Below, in pieces: positions 23,811 to 32,242 of a stretch of 64,000 nucleotides of DNA. The stretch is from positions 28,421 to 92,420 of the forward strand of contig JAXMAZ010000032.1 in NCBI GenBank assembly GCA_046350115.1, written 5' to 3'. Below the pieces are notes generated by a model, which did no database searches, had not been told where the DNA came from, and was given only the letters and a program-made list of their open reading frames with translations. Position numbers and translations under genes: made by a program. Position 1 is the first letter of the stretch. The number at the start of each line of letters is the position of its first letter. The stretch is from JAXMAZ01 sp046350115. Lineage in GTDB: Bacteria > Planctomycetota > Planctomycetia > Gemmatales > Gemmataceae.

Positions 23811-25739
23811 TCACGGCTGCAGCCCGTGCCGGGTCAGGTAGTCGTGCAGCACCAGGAACGCCATCGGCTGGGCGGCCGTCACCCGGCGGTCGCCGGCCGC
23901 GAACCGGTCCCACACCGCCGCCACCCCGGACGGGTCGAACCCCAGTCCGGCCCACACGTCCCGGTCGCCGACCGCCGCCGCCACCCTGGCCCGCAGCGGC
24001 CCGGCCAGCCACGCCGGCCACGGGAACGAGAACCCCTTCTTCGGCAGCCGCCGGATGACCTCGGGCAGCCGCGGGCCGACCGCGTCGATGAGCAGCGGCT
24101 TGGGCCGCGGGTCCGGCCGCTTCCACCGGCCCGGCAGCCGGACCACCTGCTCCACCAGCTTGTGGTCCAGCAGCGGCACCCGCAGCTCGATCCCGCTGGC
24201 CATGCTGAACACGTCCGAGTCCCGCAGCAGCATGTCCCCCATGTACCCAGTCAGCTCCAGCCGGGACACCCGGGTGACCGGGTCCGGGTCGGCGGTGGCG
24301 GCCCCCAGTTCGGCCAGGGTGTCGGCCGGCAGCCCGGTGTACGGATCGGTCCCGGCCGGCGGCGGGTGCAGCGCCCGCCGCTCGGCCGGCAGGAACAGCT
24401 CCCGCCGGAGCAGGTAGTAATGGACCAAATCGGCCGGCCGGTCGATCAGCTCGGCCGCCTTGGTCGTGGCCCGCCGGCCGACGGCCCGCAGCCCGGCGGC
24501 GACGGCGTGGCGGAGCGGCCCGAGCAACCGGCCGGCCGTCTGCCACCGGCCGGCCCGCGGCACGTCCCGGAAGCTCGGGTAGCCGCCGAACAGCTCGTCC
24601 CCGCCCAGCCCGGAGAGGGCCACGGTCAGCCCCGCCTGCCGGGCCGCCCGGGAGACGATGAACGTGTTGAACCCGTCCACCGACGGCTGGTCGACCGCCG
24701 CCAGCGCGGCCGGGATGTCGGCCAGCATCTGCTCGCCGGTCAGCGGGACGGCGGTGTGGTCGGTGCCCAGCGCCCGGGCGACGGCAGCCGCCGTGTCCGT
24801 CTCGTCGAACGCCGCCTCGTTGAACCCGACGCTCAGGGTGCGGACCTTGGTGCCGGACACCTCCGTGGCGACGGCGGCCAGCGCCCCGGAGTCGATCCCG
24901 CCGGACAGGAACAGTCCGAGCGGCACGTCGCTGATGAGCCGCAGCTTCACCGCCTCGCGGAGGGTCTGCCCGAGCGCCGCGACCGCCGCCGGGCGGTCGG
25001 CGGCCGGTTCGGCCGGCGGGGCCGCGTCCGCCGCCAGGGACCAGTACCGCGTCCGCCGCACCTCCCGACCGCTCCAGTCCACGATCAACGACGTGCCCGG
25101 GGCGAGCAGCTCGACCCCCTCGACGATGGCCCGCCGGCCGGGGACCGCCCCCTGAGCCAGGAACCCCTCGACGGCCGCCGCCGACACCTTCGGCGGGACC
25201 AGCTCCGGGCCGGCGGCCAGCAGGGTCCGCACCTCGGAGGCGAACAACAGGCCGCCGGACGCCGGGCGGAACAGGTAGAGCGGCTTGACGCCGAGCCGGT
25301 CCCGGCAGAGCCAGGCGGTGCCGCGGGCCGGGTCGAGCAAACACCAGGCAAACATCCCGCGGAACCGCTCGACGCAGCCGTCCCCCCACGCCCGGTAGGC
25401 GTGCAGGATGACCTCGGTGTCGCTGCGGGTGCGGCACGGCCAGCCGGCGGCGGCCAGCGGGGCGTGTAAGTCCTGGTAGTTGAAGACCTCGCCGTTGAAC
25501 CCGATCCAGTTCGGCGGGCCGTCCGGCGGGTGGTCCCGCATCGGCTGGCAGCCGGCCGGGGACAGGTCGAGGATGGCCAGCCGGGTGTGGACGAGGACGG
25601 CCGGCGGGCCGGTCGGGCCGGCGACCGTCTGAGCGCCGTCGGCGTCGGGGCCGCGGTGGGCCAGGGCGCGGCGCATCCGCGGGGCGGCGTCGGCGGCCCG
25701 GTCCGGGTCAACTCCGATCAGCCCGGCGATCCCGCACAT
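23811..25739 (-). CDS. asnB: Asparagine synthase-type glutamine amidotransferase, 642 aa
   Basis: A class-II (Ntn) glutaminase plus AsnB synthetase domain. The nucleophile is Cys2 (MCGIAGL). Glutamine-binding blocks are LAHRGPDADG, HTRLAILDLSPAG and GFNGEVFNYQDL. The ATP pyrophosphatase loop is FLSGGIDSGALA, then LSGLGGDELFGGYPSFRDVP. In exopolysaccharide loci such proteins are thought to amidate sugar carboxylates or serve as biosynthetic amidotransferases rather than make free asparagine; the context here favours that. ATG 25739 follows GGAGG. A paralogue lies at 51795-53687. Confidence 0.9.
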   Translation of the reverse strand: MCGIAGLIGVDPDRAADAAPRMRRALAHRGPDADGAQTVAGPTGPPAVLVHTRLAILDLSPAGCQPMRDHPPDGPPNWIGFNGEVFNYQDLHAPLAAAGWPCRTRSDTEVILHAYRAWGDGCVERFRGMFAWCLLDPARGTAWLCRDRLGVKPLYLFRPASGGLLFASEVRTLLAAGPELVPPKVSAAAVEGFLAQGAVPGRRAIVEGVELLAPGTSLIVDWSGREVRRTRYWSLAADAAPPAEPAADRPAAVAALGQTLREAVKLRLISDVPLGLFLSGGIDSGALAAVATEVSGTKVRTLSVGFNEAAFDETDTAAAVARALGTDHTAVPLTGEQMLADIPAALAAVDQPSVDGFNTFIVSRAARQAGLTVALSGLGGDELFGGYPSFRDVPRAGRWQTAGRLLGPLRHAVAAGLRAVGRRATTKAAELIDRPADLVHYYLLRRELFLPAERRALHPPPAGTDPYTGLPADTLAELGAATADPDPVTRVSRLELTGYMGDMLLRDSDVFSMASGIELRVPLLDHKLVEQVVRLPGRWKRPDPRPKPLLIDAVGPRLPEVIRRLPKKGFSFPWPAWLAGPLRARVAAAVGDRDVWAGLGFDPSGVAAVWDRFAAGDRRVTAAQPMAFLVLHDYLTRHGLQP

Positions 25740-25766
25740 GCGATTGGCATCCTCCGCTGGGGGCGA

Positions 25767-25782
25767 CCTCGACCCGCCCTAC
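25767..25782. repeat. Solo half of the GTAGGGCGGGTCGAGG repeat
   Basis: CCTCGACCCGCCCTAC matches the right end of the outer repeat at 4209-4420, but here has no partner arm. It provides the TAG stop (25779-25781) of the glycosyltransferase gene and lies between two co-directional genes. Confidence 0.75.
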
Positions 25783-26843
25783 GCCAGCAGCCGGCGGTAT
25801 ACCGCGGCGATCGCCTCGGCGTGCGCCGCCCACGTGAACCGCCCGGCCCAGGCCAGCCGGTCGGACCGGGGCGGGGCGTGGCCGGCGAGCACCCGCTGGA
25901 CGGCGGCCGACCACCCTGGCACGTCGCCGACCAGGGCGTACACGGCCGCCGGTCCGCCCGCCTCTCGCAAGGCCGGCAGGTCGCTGGCGATCACCGCCGC
26001 CCCGCACGCCAGGGCTTCGATCACCGGCAGCCCGAATCCTTCGGCAGAACTCGGGACCAACACCGCCCCGGCGTGCCGGTAAACGGCCGCTACTTCGGTT
26101 CGGGTGAGCGAGTCCAGATGGACGATCCGGTCGCAAATCCCGTGCCGACTGATCGTTGCGCGCTGGCTCGGCGTCCACTGGCCGCCCACCTTCACCAGCC
26201 ACAAGTCCGGGTTCGCGGCGAGCAGGTCCAGGAGCACGTCCACCCGCTTCCGCGGGATGCAGCTGCCGACGTGGGCCACCCACGGCCGACTACCCAGTTT
26301 AAGCAGCCAGTCCGGTGGGTCGATGGGGGCGGCGGAAAATTCCGGTGCCACCCCAAGCGGGGCGTGGACCAACCGGGCCGGATCGACCAGCCCGGTCCGC
26401 CGCAACTCGTCGCCGGTGGCGGCCGAGTTGTGGAACACCACCGCCGCCGCTTGCAACCCTGTCAGCACCCGCCGGGCGAGTCGCCGGAACCACCACGGCC
26501 GGGGGTCGGCGGCCGGGTCGAGCAGGCACCGGAACAGGTCCAGGTCGTGGCAGTACACCCCGGCCCGGCCGGCGGGCAGGGAGTGGACGAGGTGAGCGTA
26601 GCTGTGATCGACGATGTGAAACAGGTCGAATCGGTCGGCGGCCCGGCGGATGTGGGCCGGGTAGCGGACGTAGCGATTGTAGGCCCGGGTGAGGGTCGGG
26701 CCGAGCGGCAGCCGGCGGTACGGCGGGCACAGGTTCGCGGCGGCGAGATCCGGCGGCAGGTGGGCGAGGAGCATCTCCGCGCACAGGTCCATGCTCGGCC
26801 AGCCCTCGGCGGGGAAGTCGGGCAGGACGGCGAGGCGGGGCAT
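25779..26843 (-). CDS. Glycosyltransferase, GT4-like (GT-B fold), 354 aa
   Basis: A GT-B enzyme. The N-terminal part reads LAVLPDFPAEGWPSMDLCAEMLLAHL and FDLFHIVDHSYAHLVHSLPAGRAGVYCHDLDLFR. The C-terminal domain has WVAHVGSCIPRKRVDVLLDLL and the donor-binding SSAEGFGLPVIEALACGAAVIASDLPALREAGG. This resembles mannosyl- or rhamnosyltransferases of exopolysaccharide loci; donor not determinable. Second gene of the leftward operon, 19 bases after the NusG-like gene. Confidence 0.87.
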   Translation of the reverse strand: MPRLAVLPDFPAEGWPSMDLCAEMLLAHLPPDLAAANLCPPYRRLPLGPTLTRAYNRYVRYPAHIRRAADRFDLFHIVDHSYAHLVHSLPAGRAGVYCHDLDLFRCLLDPAADPRPWWFRRLARRVLTGLQAAAVVFHNSAATGDELRRTGLVDPARLVHAPLGVAPEFSAAPIDPPDWLLKLGSRPWVAHVGSCIPRKRVDVLLDLLAANPDLWLVKVGGQWTPSQRATISRHGICDRIVHLDSLTRTEVAAVYRHAGAVLVPSSAEGFGLPVIEALACGAAVIASDLPALREAGGPAAVYALVGDVPGWSAAVQRVLAGHAPPRSDRLAWAGRFTWAAHAEAIAAVYRRLLA

Positions 26844-26862
26844 GAGGGGTTAACCCAACCGG

Positions 26863-27417
26863 TTAGCGGCTCTTCTCCACCAGCCGCTCGTCCACCTCGA
26901 CTTCGAGCCGGGCGCCGAGGAACGAGACGGCCAGCACCACCTGCCACTTGTTCGGCCGCACCCGAACGATCGTCCCCTGATACCCGGTGAGCGGCCCGCC
27001 GACGATCCGCACCACGTCCCCGATCGCGCCGACCAGTCGCTCCTGCACCAACTCCCGGTCGGTCAGCAGCTCCGCCACGGCCGCCAGTTCGGCCTTCAGC
27101 CCCGCCGGGTCCGGCGGCCGTAACACCTGGGCCACCTTCGCCTTGACGCCGGGGGTGATCGCCTTGTTGCCGAGGAAGTCCGGCTCCGAGCAGAACACGT
27201 ACCCGCCGAACACCGGCACCTGGACCGCCCGCCGCTTGTCCTTGTAGGTGGTCAGCCGGGTCATCAGCGGCAGGTAGACCGGCACCCCGAGGGCGGCCAA
27301 CTGGTCGGCCAGCTTCTTCTCCCACCGGGCGGCGGTGCGGAGGGCGGCCCAGCGGTCGACCGCGACCGGGAAGTGTTGCGGATCCACGTCACGTGTGTCC
27401 AGCGGGGCCGGCGTCAC
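26863..27417 (-). CDS. Specialised NusG paralogue (RfaH/UpxY/LoaP-type antiterminator), 184 aa
   Basis: NGN domain: residues WAALRTAARWEKKLADQLAALGVPVYLPLM, then the PVFGGYVFCSEP signature that NusG-family proteins use to contact RNA polymerase. The KOW domain is GDVVRIVGGPLTGYQGTIVRV near residues 125-146. Specialised NusG proteins load on one operon and suppress termination over long polysaccharide gene clusters. That fits its position as the first gene of the leftward glycan operon, divergent from the pseudaminic-acid operon. It is a paralogue, not housekeeping NusG: no secE or ribosomal protein genes are near. GTG 27417 follows GAGGG. Confidence 0.88.
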   Translation of the reverse strand: MTPAPLDTRDVDPQHFPVAVDRWAALRTAARWEKKLADQLAALGVPVYLPLMTRLTTYKDKRRAVQVPVFGGYVFCSEPDFLGNKAITPGVKAKVAQVLRPPDPAGLKAELAAVAELLTDRELVQERLVGAIGDVVRIVGGPLTGYQGTIVRVRPNKWQVVLAVSFLGARLEVEVDERLVEKSR

Positions 27418-27513
27418 GCCCTCACTATACCACGGCCGGCGCCGGTCAGGCACGGGGTGCCGAACGGACCGTTAGACTGGGGGGCGAAGGCAAGTTTTGC
27501 GCCCCGGTCGGCG

Positions 27514-27542
27514 CGGACAACCGGCCGCCCAGATTCTAAAAT
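27514..27542 (+). promoter_or_regulatory. Candidate promoter of the rightward glycan operon
   Basis: CGGACA (27514-27519) and TAAAAT (27537-27542) at 17-base spacing, in the divergent 267-base region between the NusG-like gene and pseB. The resulting leader would be about 135 bases and could carry a recruitment signal for the NusG paralogue; no canonical ops or JUMPstart sequence was recognised. Confidence 0.35.
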
Positions 27543-27684
27543 CGCCCTACGTTCCCACGGGGCACGGTCGCCCACCCGGACGGGACGCTCGAACTTGTGT
27601 GGCCGGAGCGGGCACCCCCGCCGGCCGACACGAGGCTCGCGGAGCGTTTCCCGCCCGCCATCTCCAGCCCGCAGGCCGCCACCC

Positions 27685-28767
27685 TTGATCTCCGACCTCC
27701 ACGCCCGCCTGACCGCCGCCCTGCGGGACAAGGTGGTGCTCGTCACCGGCGGGGCCGGGACGATCGGCTCGGCCATCGCCCACCGGCTGATCCGGTTCGG
27801 GTGCAAGTCGATCCGGCTGATCGACCACAACGAGGAGAAGACGTTCTACCTCGACCTGGCGTTCCGCAAGCACCCGCACGTCCGGACGCTGCTCGGCGAC
27901 ATCCGCGACCGCAGCCGGATGGTCCGGGCCATGCAGGGGGTGGACTACGTCATCCACGCGGCCGCCCTGAAACACGTCGAACTCGGCGAGTACAACCCGT
28001 TCGAGGTGGTGAACACCAACCTGTCTGCCCTGCAGTCGCTGATCGAGATTTGCCTCGACGCGGACGTGGGGCGGGTGGTGTTCACGTCGTCCGACAAGGC
28101 GGTCAACCCGACCAACGTGATGGGCGGGTCGAAGTTCATCGGCGAGCGGCTGGTGATCGCGGCCAACGGGTACCGGGGGCCGCACAAGACCCGGTTCTGC
28201 TGCACCCGGTTCGGCAACGTCCTCGGCTCCGCGGGGAGCGTGCTGCCGGTGTTCGCCCGGCAGATCGCGGCCGGCGGCCCGGTCACGGTCACGGAGCCGG
28301 AGATGACCCGGTTCTTCATGACCCTGGACGAGTCGGTAGAGCTGGTGTTGGCCGCCCTGGTCAGCACCCACGGCGGCGAGATTTACGTGCCGAAGATGCA
28401 CGCCATGCGGCTGATCGACCTGGCGGAAGCGATGGTCGAGCTGTACGGCGGCGGGAAGAAGATCCCGATCCAGCACGTCGGGCTGCGGCCGGGGGAGAAG
28501 TTCTACGAGGAGCTGATTACGGACCACGAGCTGGGCCGCTGCCTGGAGACGGACAAGCTGCTGATCGTCACCCCGTACCTTCGGGACATCGGGATGGCGG
28601 ACGACGGCAAGGTCTACACCCCCGGCCCGGCCGACTACCCGGACCGGCCGGCCAAGGCGACCCGGCTGTTCTCCTCGCAGACGGCCACCCCGCTCGACCG
28701 GGCCGGGGTGAAGTCGCTGTTGGAAGAGGGCCGGCAAGCGGTCGAGCGGGTCGGGGGGACACTGTGA
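27685..28767 (+). CDS. pseB: UDP-GlcNAc 4,6-dehydratase (inverting), PseB/CapD-like, 360 aa
   Basis: An extended SDR enzyme. NAD(P)-binding TGGAGTIG is at residues 21-28 and the active-site region is SSDKAVNPTNVMGGSKFIGE, the Ser/Thr-Asp-Lys variant that replaces the usual Tyr-x3-Lys in PseB, FlaA1 and CapD. The substrate-binding block CTRFGNVLGSAGSVLPVF is complete. It should convert UDP-GlcNAc to a UDP-4-keto-6-deoxy-L-arabino sugar, the first pseudaminic-acid step. The start is taken as TTG 27685 (MISDLHARLTAALRDK) because no ATG or GTG precedes the conserved region in frame. First gene of the large rightward operon. Confidence 0.9.
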   Translation: MISDLHARLTAALRDKVVLVTGGAGTIGSAIAHRLIRFGCKSIRLIDHNEEKTFYLDLAFRKHPHVRTLLGDIRDRSRMVRAMQGVDYVIHAAALKHVELGEYNPFEVVNTNLSALQSLIEICLDADVGRVVFTSSDKAVNPTNVMGGSKFIGERLVIAANGYRGPHKTRFCCTRFGNVLGSAGSVLPVFARQIAAGGPVTVTEPEMTRFFMTLDESVELVLAALVSTHGGEIYVPKMHAMRLIDLAEAMVELYGGGKKIPIQHVGLRPGEKFYEELITDHELGRCLETDKLLIVTPYLRDIGMADDGKVYTPGPADYPDRPAKATRLFSSQTATPLDRAGVKSLLEEGRQAVERVGGTL

Positions 28768-28770
28768 GTT

Positions 28771-29108
28771 CTTCTCCCCTCTCCGGCCTCGGGGAGGGGG
28801 CCGGGGGAGGGGTCGAGCCTCCGACCTGTTCCCGCGACTTCGACCGTCCGTGCCTGGGGCGTGGGTCTGACCCCTCCCCCGGCCCCCTCCCCGAAGCGGA
28901 GAGGGGGAGCAAGGGGGGCACTCGTCCGGGCGATGAACAGAGGCTTTTGCCGGAATCTGCATCCCGCTTGCTCCCCCTCCCTGTTTCGGGAGGGGGTTGG
29001 GGGTGGGGTCACGCCCTCCGCCCGCCGCCAGAGCCAACGAAGTCGCGGGGACGGGTGGCGGGTCCGACCCCACCCCCAACCCCCTCCCCGAAACAGGGAG
29101 GGGGAGGA
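28771..29108. repeat. Array of four alternating hairpin units spaced about 97 bp
   Basis: The 368-base gap between pseB and the epimerase gene has no gene. Units start near 28771 (inverted), 28868 (direct), 28968 (inverted) and 29065 (direct). Units 1-2 share GACCCCTCCCCCGG ends and units 3-4 share GACCCCACCCCCAACC ends, so they are two inverted pairs. The GGGGGAGCAAG edge is shared with the 23373-23803 array. The sequence is strongly C/G-tracted. Confidence 0.88.
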
Positions 29109-29135
29109 AATCCAAGACATTCGAGACACGCCACA

Positions 29136-30176
29136 GTGAACTACCTGGTGACGGGCGGGGCCGGGTTCATCGGCCGGTGGGTGGTCAAGCTGCTCCTGGC
29201 CGACCCGGCCAACCGCGTCCTGGCCCTGGACGACTACAGCAACTCCCGGCCGGAGAACCTGGCCGAGTTCGCCGGCAACAAGCAACTGCGTGTCGTGCAG
29301 GGGAACGTGGCCGACGGCCCGACCCTGGACCGGGTGTGGGCGGACGCCGGGCCGTTCGACGTGGTGCTGCACCTGGCCGCGCAAATCCGCGTGCAGGACT
29401 CCATCGACGACCCGATGCCGACGTTCCACAGCGACGTGGCCGGCACGATGGAGGTGCTGGAGCGGTGCCGCCGCCAGTTCTACGCCGCCAACGGGATCGA
29501 GTGGGGGAAGCCGTTCCACCTGACCGCGGTCGAAGGGAAGCTCAAAGCCCGGGCGCCGCGGATGGTGTTCATGAGCACCTGCATGGTGTACAGCCGGGCG
29601 AACGACCGCGGCATCGACGAGCTGCACCCGACCAAGCCGGTGTCCCCCTACGGGGCGGCGAAGATCGCGGCCGAGAACCTGGTGCTGTCGTACTACCACG
29701 CCTACGGCATGCCGACCAAGGTGATCCGCCCGTTCAACACCTACGGCCCGTTCCAGAAGCGGAACATGGAAGGCGGGGTCGTCGCCATCTTCATCGCCCG
29801 CGACCTGGCCGGTCAGGAGCTACTGGTCAAGGGCGACGGCACCCAGACCCGCGACCTGCTGTACGTGGAAGACTGTGCTCGGTTCGTGGTCAAGGCGGGT
29901 CAAACGGACGCCGGCGACGGGACGGTGGTGAACGCCGGGCTGGGCAAAGACATCGCGGTGAAGGACCTGGCGAAGCTGGTCGCCGACCCGGCCCACGGCG
30001 GCCACGGGGTCGGCGTCCGGCACGTCGAGCACGACCACCCGCAGGCCGAGATTCCGAAGCTCCTCTGCGACAACGCGACGGCCGCCCGGGTGTACGGGTG
30101 GCGGCCGGAGGTGTCGCTGGAGGAGGGCATCCACCGCACCCGCGAGTGGATCGCCGCCAACCCGGGGGCGCTGTAA
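29136..30176 (+). CDS. NAD-dependent epimerase/dehydratase (extended SDR), 346 aa
   Basis: An SDR acting on a nucleotide sugar. Motifs: YLVTGGAGFIGRW (NAD binding), DDYSN, HLAAQIRVQDSIDDP, catalytic YGAAKIAAE (Tyr-x3-Lys) and IRPFNTYGPFQ. An unusual stretch, GIEWGKPFHLTAVEGKLKARAPR, is inserted before the MSTCMVYS strand, where related enzymes are shorter. The gene lies between pseB and pseC, so it may act on the PseB product or supply another sugar of the glycan; the exact reaction is not evident. GTG 29136 directly begins the NAD motif. Confidence 0.85.
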   Translation: MNYLVTGGAGFIGRWVVKLLLADPANRVLALDDYSNSRPENLAEFAGNKQLRVVQGNVADGPTLDRVWADAGPFDVVLHLAAQIRVQDSIDDPMPTFHSDVAGTMEVLERCRRQFYAANGIEWGKPFHLTAVEGKLKARAPRMVFMSTCMVYSRANDRGIDELHPTKPVSPYGAAKIAAENLVLSYYHAYGMPTKVIRPFNTYGPFQKRNMEGGVVAIFIARDLAGQELLVKGDGTQTRDLLYVEDCARFVVKAGQTDAGDGTVVNAGLGKDIAVKDLAKLVADPAHGGHGVGVRHVEHDHPQAEIPKLLCDNATAARVYGWRPEVSLEEGIHRTREWIAANPGAL

Positions 30177-30187
30177 CCCCGCTGGCC

Positions 30188-30281
30188 GTAGGGCGGTGCC
30201 GACGCTTTGGGAGGCCCGCCGCAAACGGCAACGACTCCCCGCCCAAAGCCGGCGGGCCTCGAAGACTCGGCACCGCCCTAC
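30188..30281. repeat. Inverted repeat GTAGGGCGGTGCCGAC family, copy C (94 bp)
   Basis: Left GTAGGGCGGTGCCGACGC... (30188-30221) and right CCGGCGGGCC...CACCGCCCTAC (30249-30281). The middle contains ACTCCCCGCCC. Nearly identical to copy D at 38899. It lies inside the glycan operon, 7 bases before pseC. Confidence 0.9.
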
Positions 30282-30288
30282 AAATACC

Positions 30289-31497
30289 ATGACCCCTCTC
30301 CCCTACGGCCGCCAGTGGATCGACGACGACGACATCGCCGCCGTCGTCGCGTGTCTGAAGGGCGACTGGCTCACCCAGGGGCCGGCCGTCGAGGCGTTCG
30401 AGAAAGCGTTAGCCGCAGAGACCGGGGCGAAGCACGCCGTCGCCGTCGGCAGCGGGACGGCCGCCCTGCACTTGGCGGCCCTGGTCGCTGGCGTCGGACC
30501 GGGGGATTCGGGCGTCACGTCGGCGATCACCTTCACGGCGAGCGCCAACTGCGTTGCCTACTGCGGCGGCCGGCCGGCGTTCGCGGACGTGGACCCCGAC
30601 ACCGCCCTCCTCGACCTGAACTCGCTCGACGACCGGGTGAAGCACCTGACCGCCGCCGGCACCCCGCCGAAAGTGATCGTGCCGGTCGATCTCGCCGGCC
30701 AGCCGGCCGACCTGCCGGCGGTCCGGGCCATCGCCGACCGGTGCGGGGCGAAAGTGATCTCGGACGCCGCCCACTCGCTCGGCGGCAGCTACCGGCACGC
30801 CGGCCGGACCATCAAGGCCGGGGCGTGCGAGCATTCGGACCTGGCGATTCTCAGCTTCCACCCGGTGAAGCACATCACCACGGCCGAGGGCGGCGCCCTC
30901 CTGACCAACGACGACAGTCTTGCCGCCCAGGCCCGCGACCTGCGGACGCACGGCATCCACCGCGACCCCGCCCGGCTCACCCGCCCGGACGAGGGGCCGT
31001 GGTACTACGAGCAGTCGGCCCTCGGCTACCACTATCGCATCAGCGACCTGCAGTGCGCCCTCGGGCTGTCGCAACTGAAGAAGCTCGGCCGGTTCGTCGA
31101 GCGGCGGAACGAGATCGCCCGGCGGTACGACGCCGCGTTTGCGAAGCCGCCGTTCGCCGGCCGGCTCGCCCCGCTGCGGCAACTGCCGACGACGGCGACG
31201 AACGCCTACCACCTGTATGTCGTGTCGCTGACCCGCCGGCCGGGCGAGTCGGTGGAGCAGTTGGCGGCCCGGCGGAAGGCTCTGTACCTGGCCCTGCGGG
31301 AGCGGAAGATTTTCACCCAGGTGCATTACATCCCGGTGCCGATGCAGCCGTACTACGGCGGCCGGGCCGACGAGTACCCCGGGGCGATGGCGTACTACGC
31401 CGGGTGCCTGAGCCTGCCGCTGTTCCCGAAGATGGCCGACGCCGACGCCGACCGGGTGATCGCCGCTCTAGGTGAGCTCGCTGGTACCGGCCGGTGA
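30289..31497 (+). CDS. pseC: UDP-4-keto-6-deoxy-sugar aminotransferase, PseC/DegT-like, 402 aa
   Basis: A PLP-dependent DegT/DnrJ/EryC1/StrS aminotransferase. The start PYGRQWIDDDDIAAVVACLKGDWLTQGP is typical of PseC. SGTAALHLA binds the PLP phosphate, ISDAAHSLGGSY has the ring-stacking Asp, and Lys194 in SFHPVKHITTAEGGAL forms the Schiff base. It should add the 4-amino group to the PseB product. ATG 30289 follows the repeat with no clear Shine-Dalgarno. The stop overlaps the pseF start by four bases. Confidence 0.92.
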   Translation: MTPLPYGRQWIDDDDIAAVVACLKGDWLTQGPAVEAFEKALAAETGAKHAVAVGSGTAALHLAALVAGVGPGDSGVTSAITFTASANCVAYCGGRPAFADVDPDTALLDLNSLDDRVKHLTAAGTPPKVIVPVDLAGQPADLPAVRAIADRCGAKVISDAAHSLGGSYRHAGRTIKAGACEHSDLAILSFHPVKHITTAEGGALLTNDDSLAAQARDLRTHGIHRDPARLTRPDEGPWYYEQSALGYHYRISDLQCALGLSQLKKLGRFVERRNEIARRYDAAFAKPPFAGRLAPLRQLPTTATNAYHLYVVSLTRRPGESVEQLAARRKALYLALRERKIFTQVHYIPVPMQPYYGGRADEYPGAMAYYAGCLSLPLFPKMADADADRVIAALGELAGTGR

Positions 31498-32225
31498 AGG
31501 TTGTGGCCATCGTCCAGGCCCGGATGGGCAGCTCCCGGCTGCCGGGCAAGGTGCTGCTCGACCTGGCCGGCGAGCCGATGCTGGCCCGGGTGGTCGTTCG
31601 GCTCTGCCGGGCGAAGACAGTCGATGCGGTGGTCGTGGCCACCACGGTCGAGCCGGCCGACCAGGCGGTCGCGGACCTGTGCGCCGCCCGCTGCTGGCCG
31701 CACACCCGGGGGAGCGAGGCTGACGTGCTCGACCGCTACCACGCGGCTGCGATCGAGCACCGGGCCGACGTGGTGGTTCGGGTGACGGCCGACTGCCCGA
31801 TGATCGACCCGGCGGTGGTGGACCAGGTGGTTCGGGCGCTGCTCGACCGGCTGCCGGCCATCGACTACGCGTCGAATGTCGTCCCAACCCGGTCGTTCCC
31901 TCACGGCCTGGACGTGGAGGCGTTCACCGCCGCCGCCCTGGACCGGGCCTGGCGGGAGGACGCCAACCCGGCCTGGCGGGAGCACGTCACCCCGTACCTG
32001 TACCGCCGGCCGGACCTGTTCCGCGCCCACTGCGTCGTCCACCCGGTCGATCACGGGGCGGTCCGGTGGACGGTCGACACGCCCGCCGACTTCGCCCGGG
32101 CCGAGGCGATCTACAAGCACTTCGGCCACGACCGGTTCACCTGGGCCGAGGCGCTGGCCGCCGACCAGGCCCACCCGGAATGGGCCATCATCAACCGCGA
32201 TGTTCGTCAGCGGACAGTCGACTAA
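31494..32225 (+). CDS. pseF: Pseudaminate cytidylyltransferase, PseF/SpsF-like, 243 aa
   Basis: A GT-A-fold nucleotidyltransferase of the CMP-sugar synthetase / SpsF (COG1861-like) type. The N-terminus VVAIVQARMGSSRLPGKVLLDLAGEPML carries the nucleotide-binding and metal sites, and VVRVTADCPMIDP the second acidic cluster. It should activate pseudaminic acid as CMP-Pse for transfer. GTG 31494 overlaps the pseC stop (GTGA). SpsF-type proteins also activate other nonulosonates, but the complete pse context supports this call. Confidence 0.87.
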   Translation: MKVVAIVQARMGSSRLPGKVLLDLAGEPMLARVVVRLCRAKTVDAVVVATTVEPADQAVADLCAARCWPHTRGSEADVLDRYHAAAIEHRADVVVRVTADCPMIDPAVVDQVVRALLDRLPAIDYASNVVPTRSFPHGLDVEAFTAAALDRAWREDANPAWREHVTPYLYRRPDLFRAHCVVHPVDHGAVRWTVDTPADFARAEAIYKHFGHDRFTWAEALAADQAHPEWAIINRDVRQRTVD

Positions 32226-32242
32226 CCCCCAACAGGCCACCC

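Noticed and set aside
27418..27430. TATAGT as -10 of the NusG-like gene
   Set aside because: It lies only seven bases from the GTG start and has no matching -35, so it would give a near-leaderless mRNA without support.
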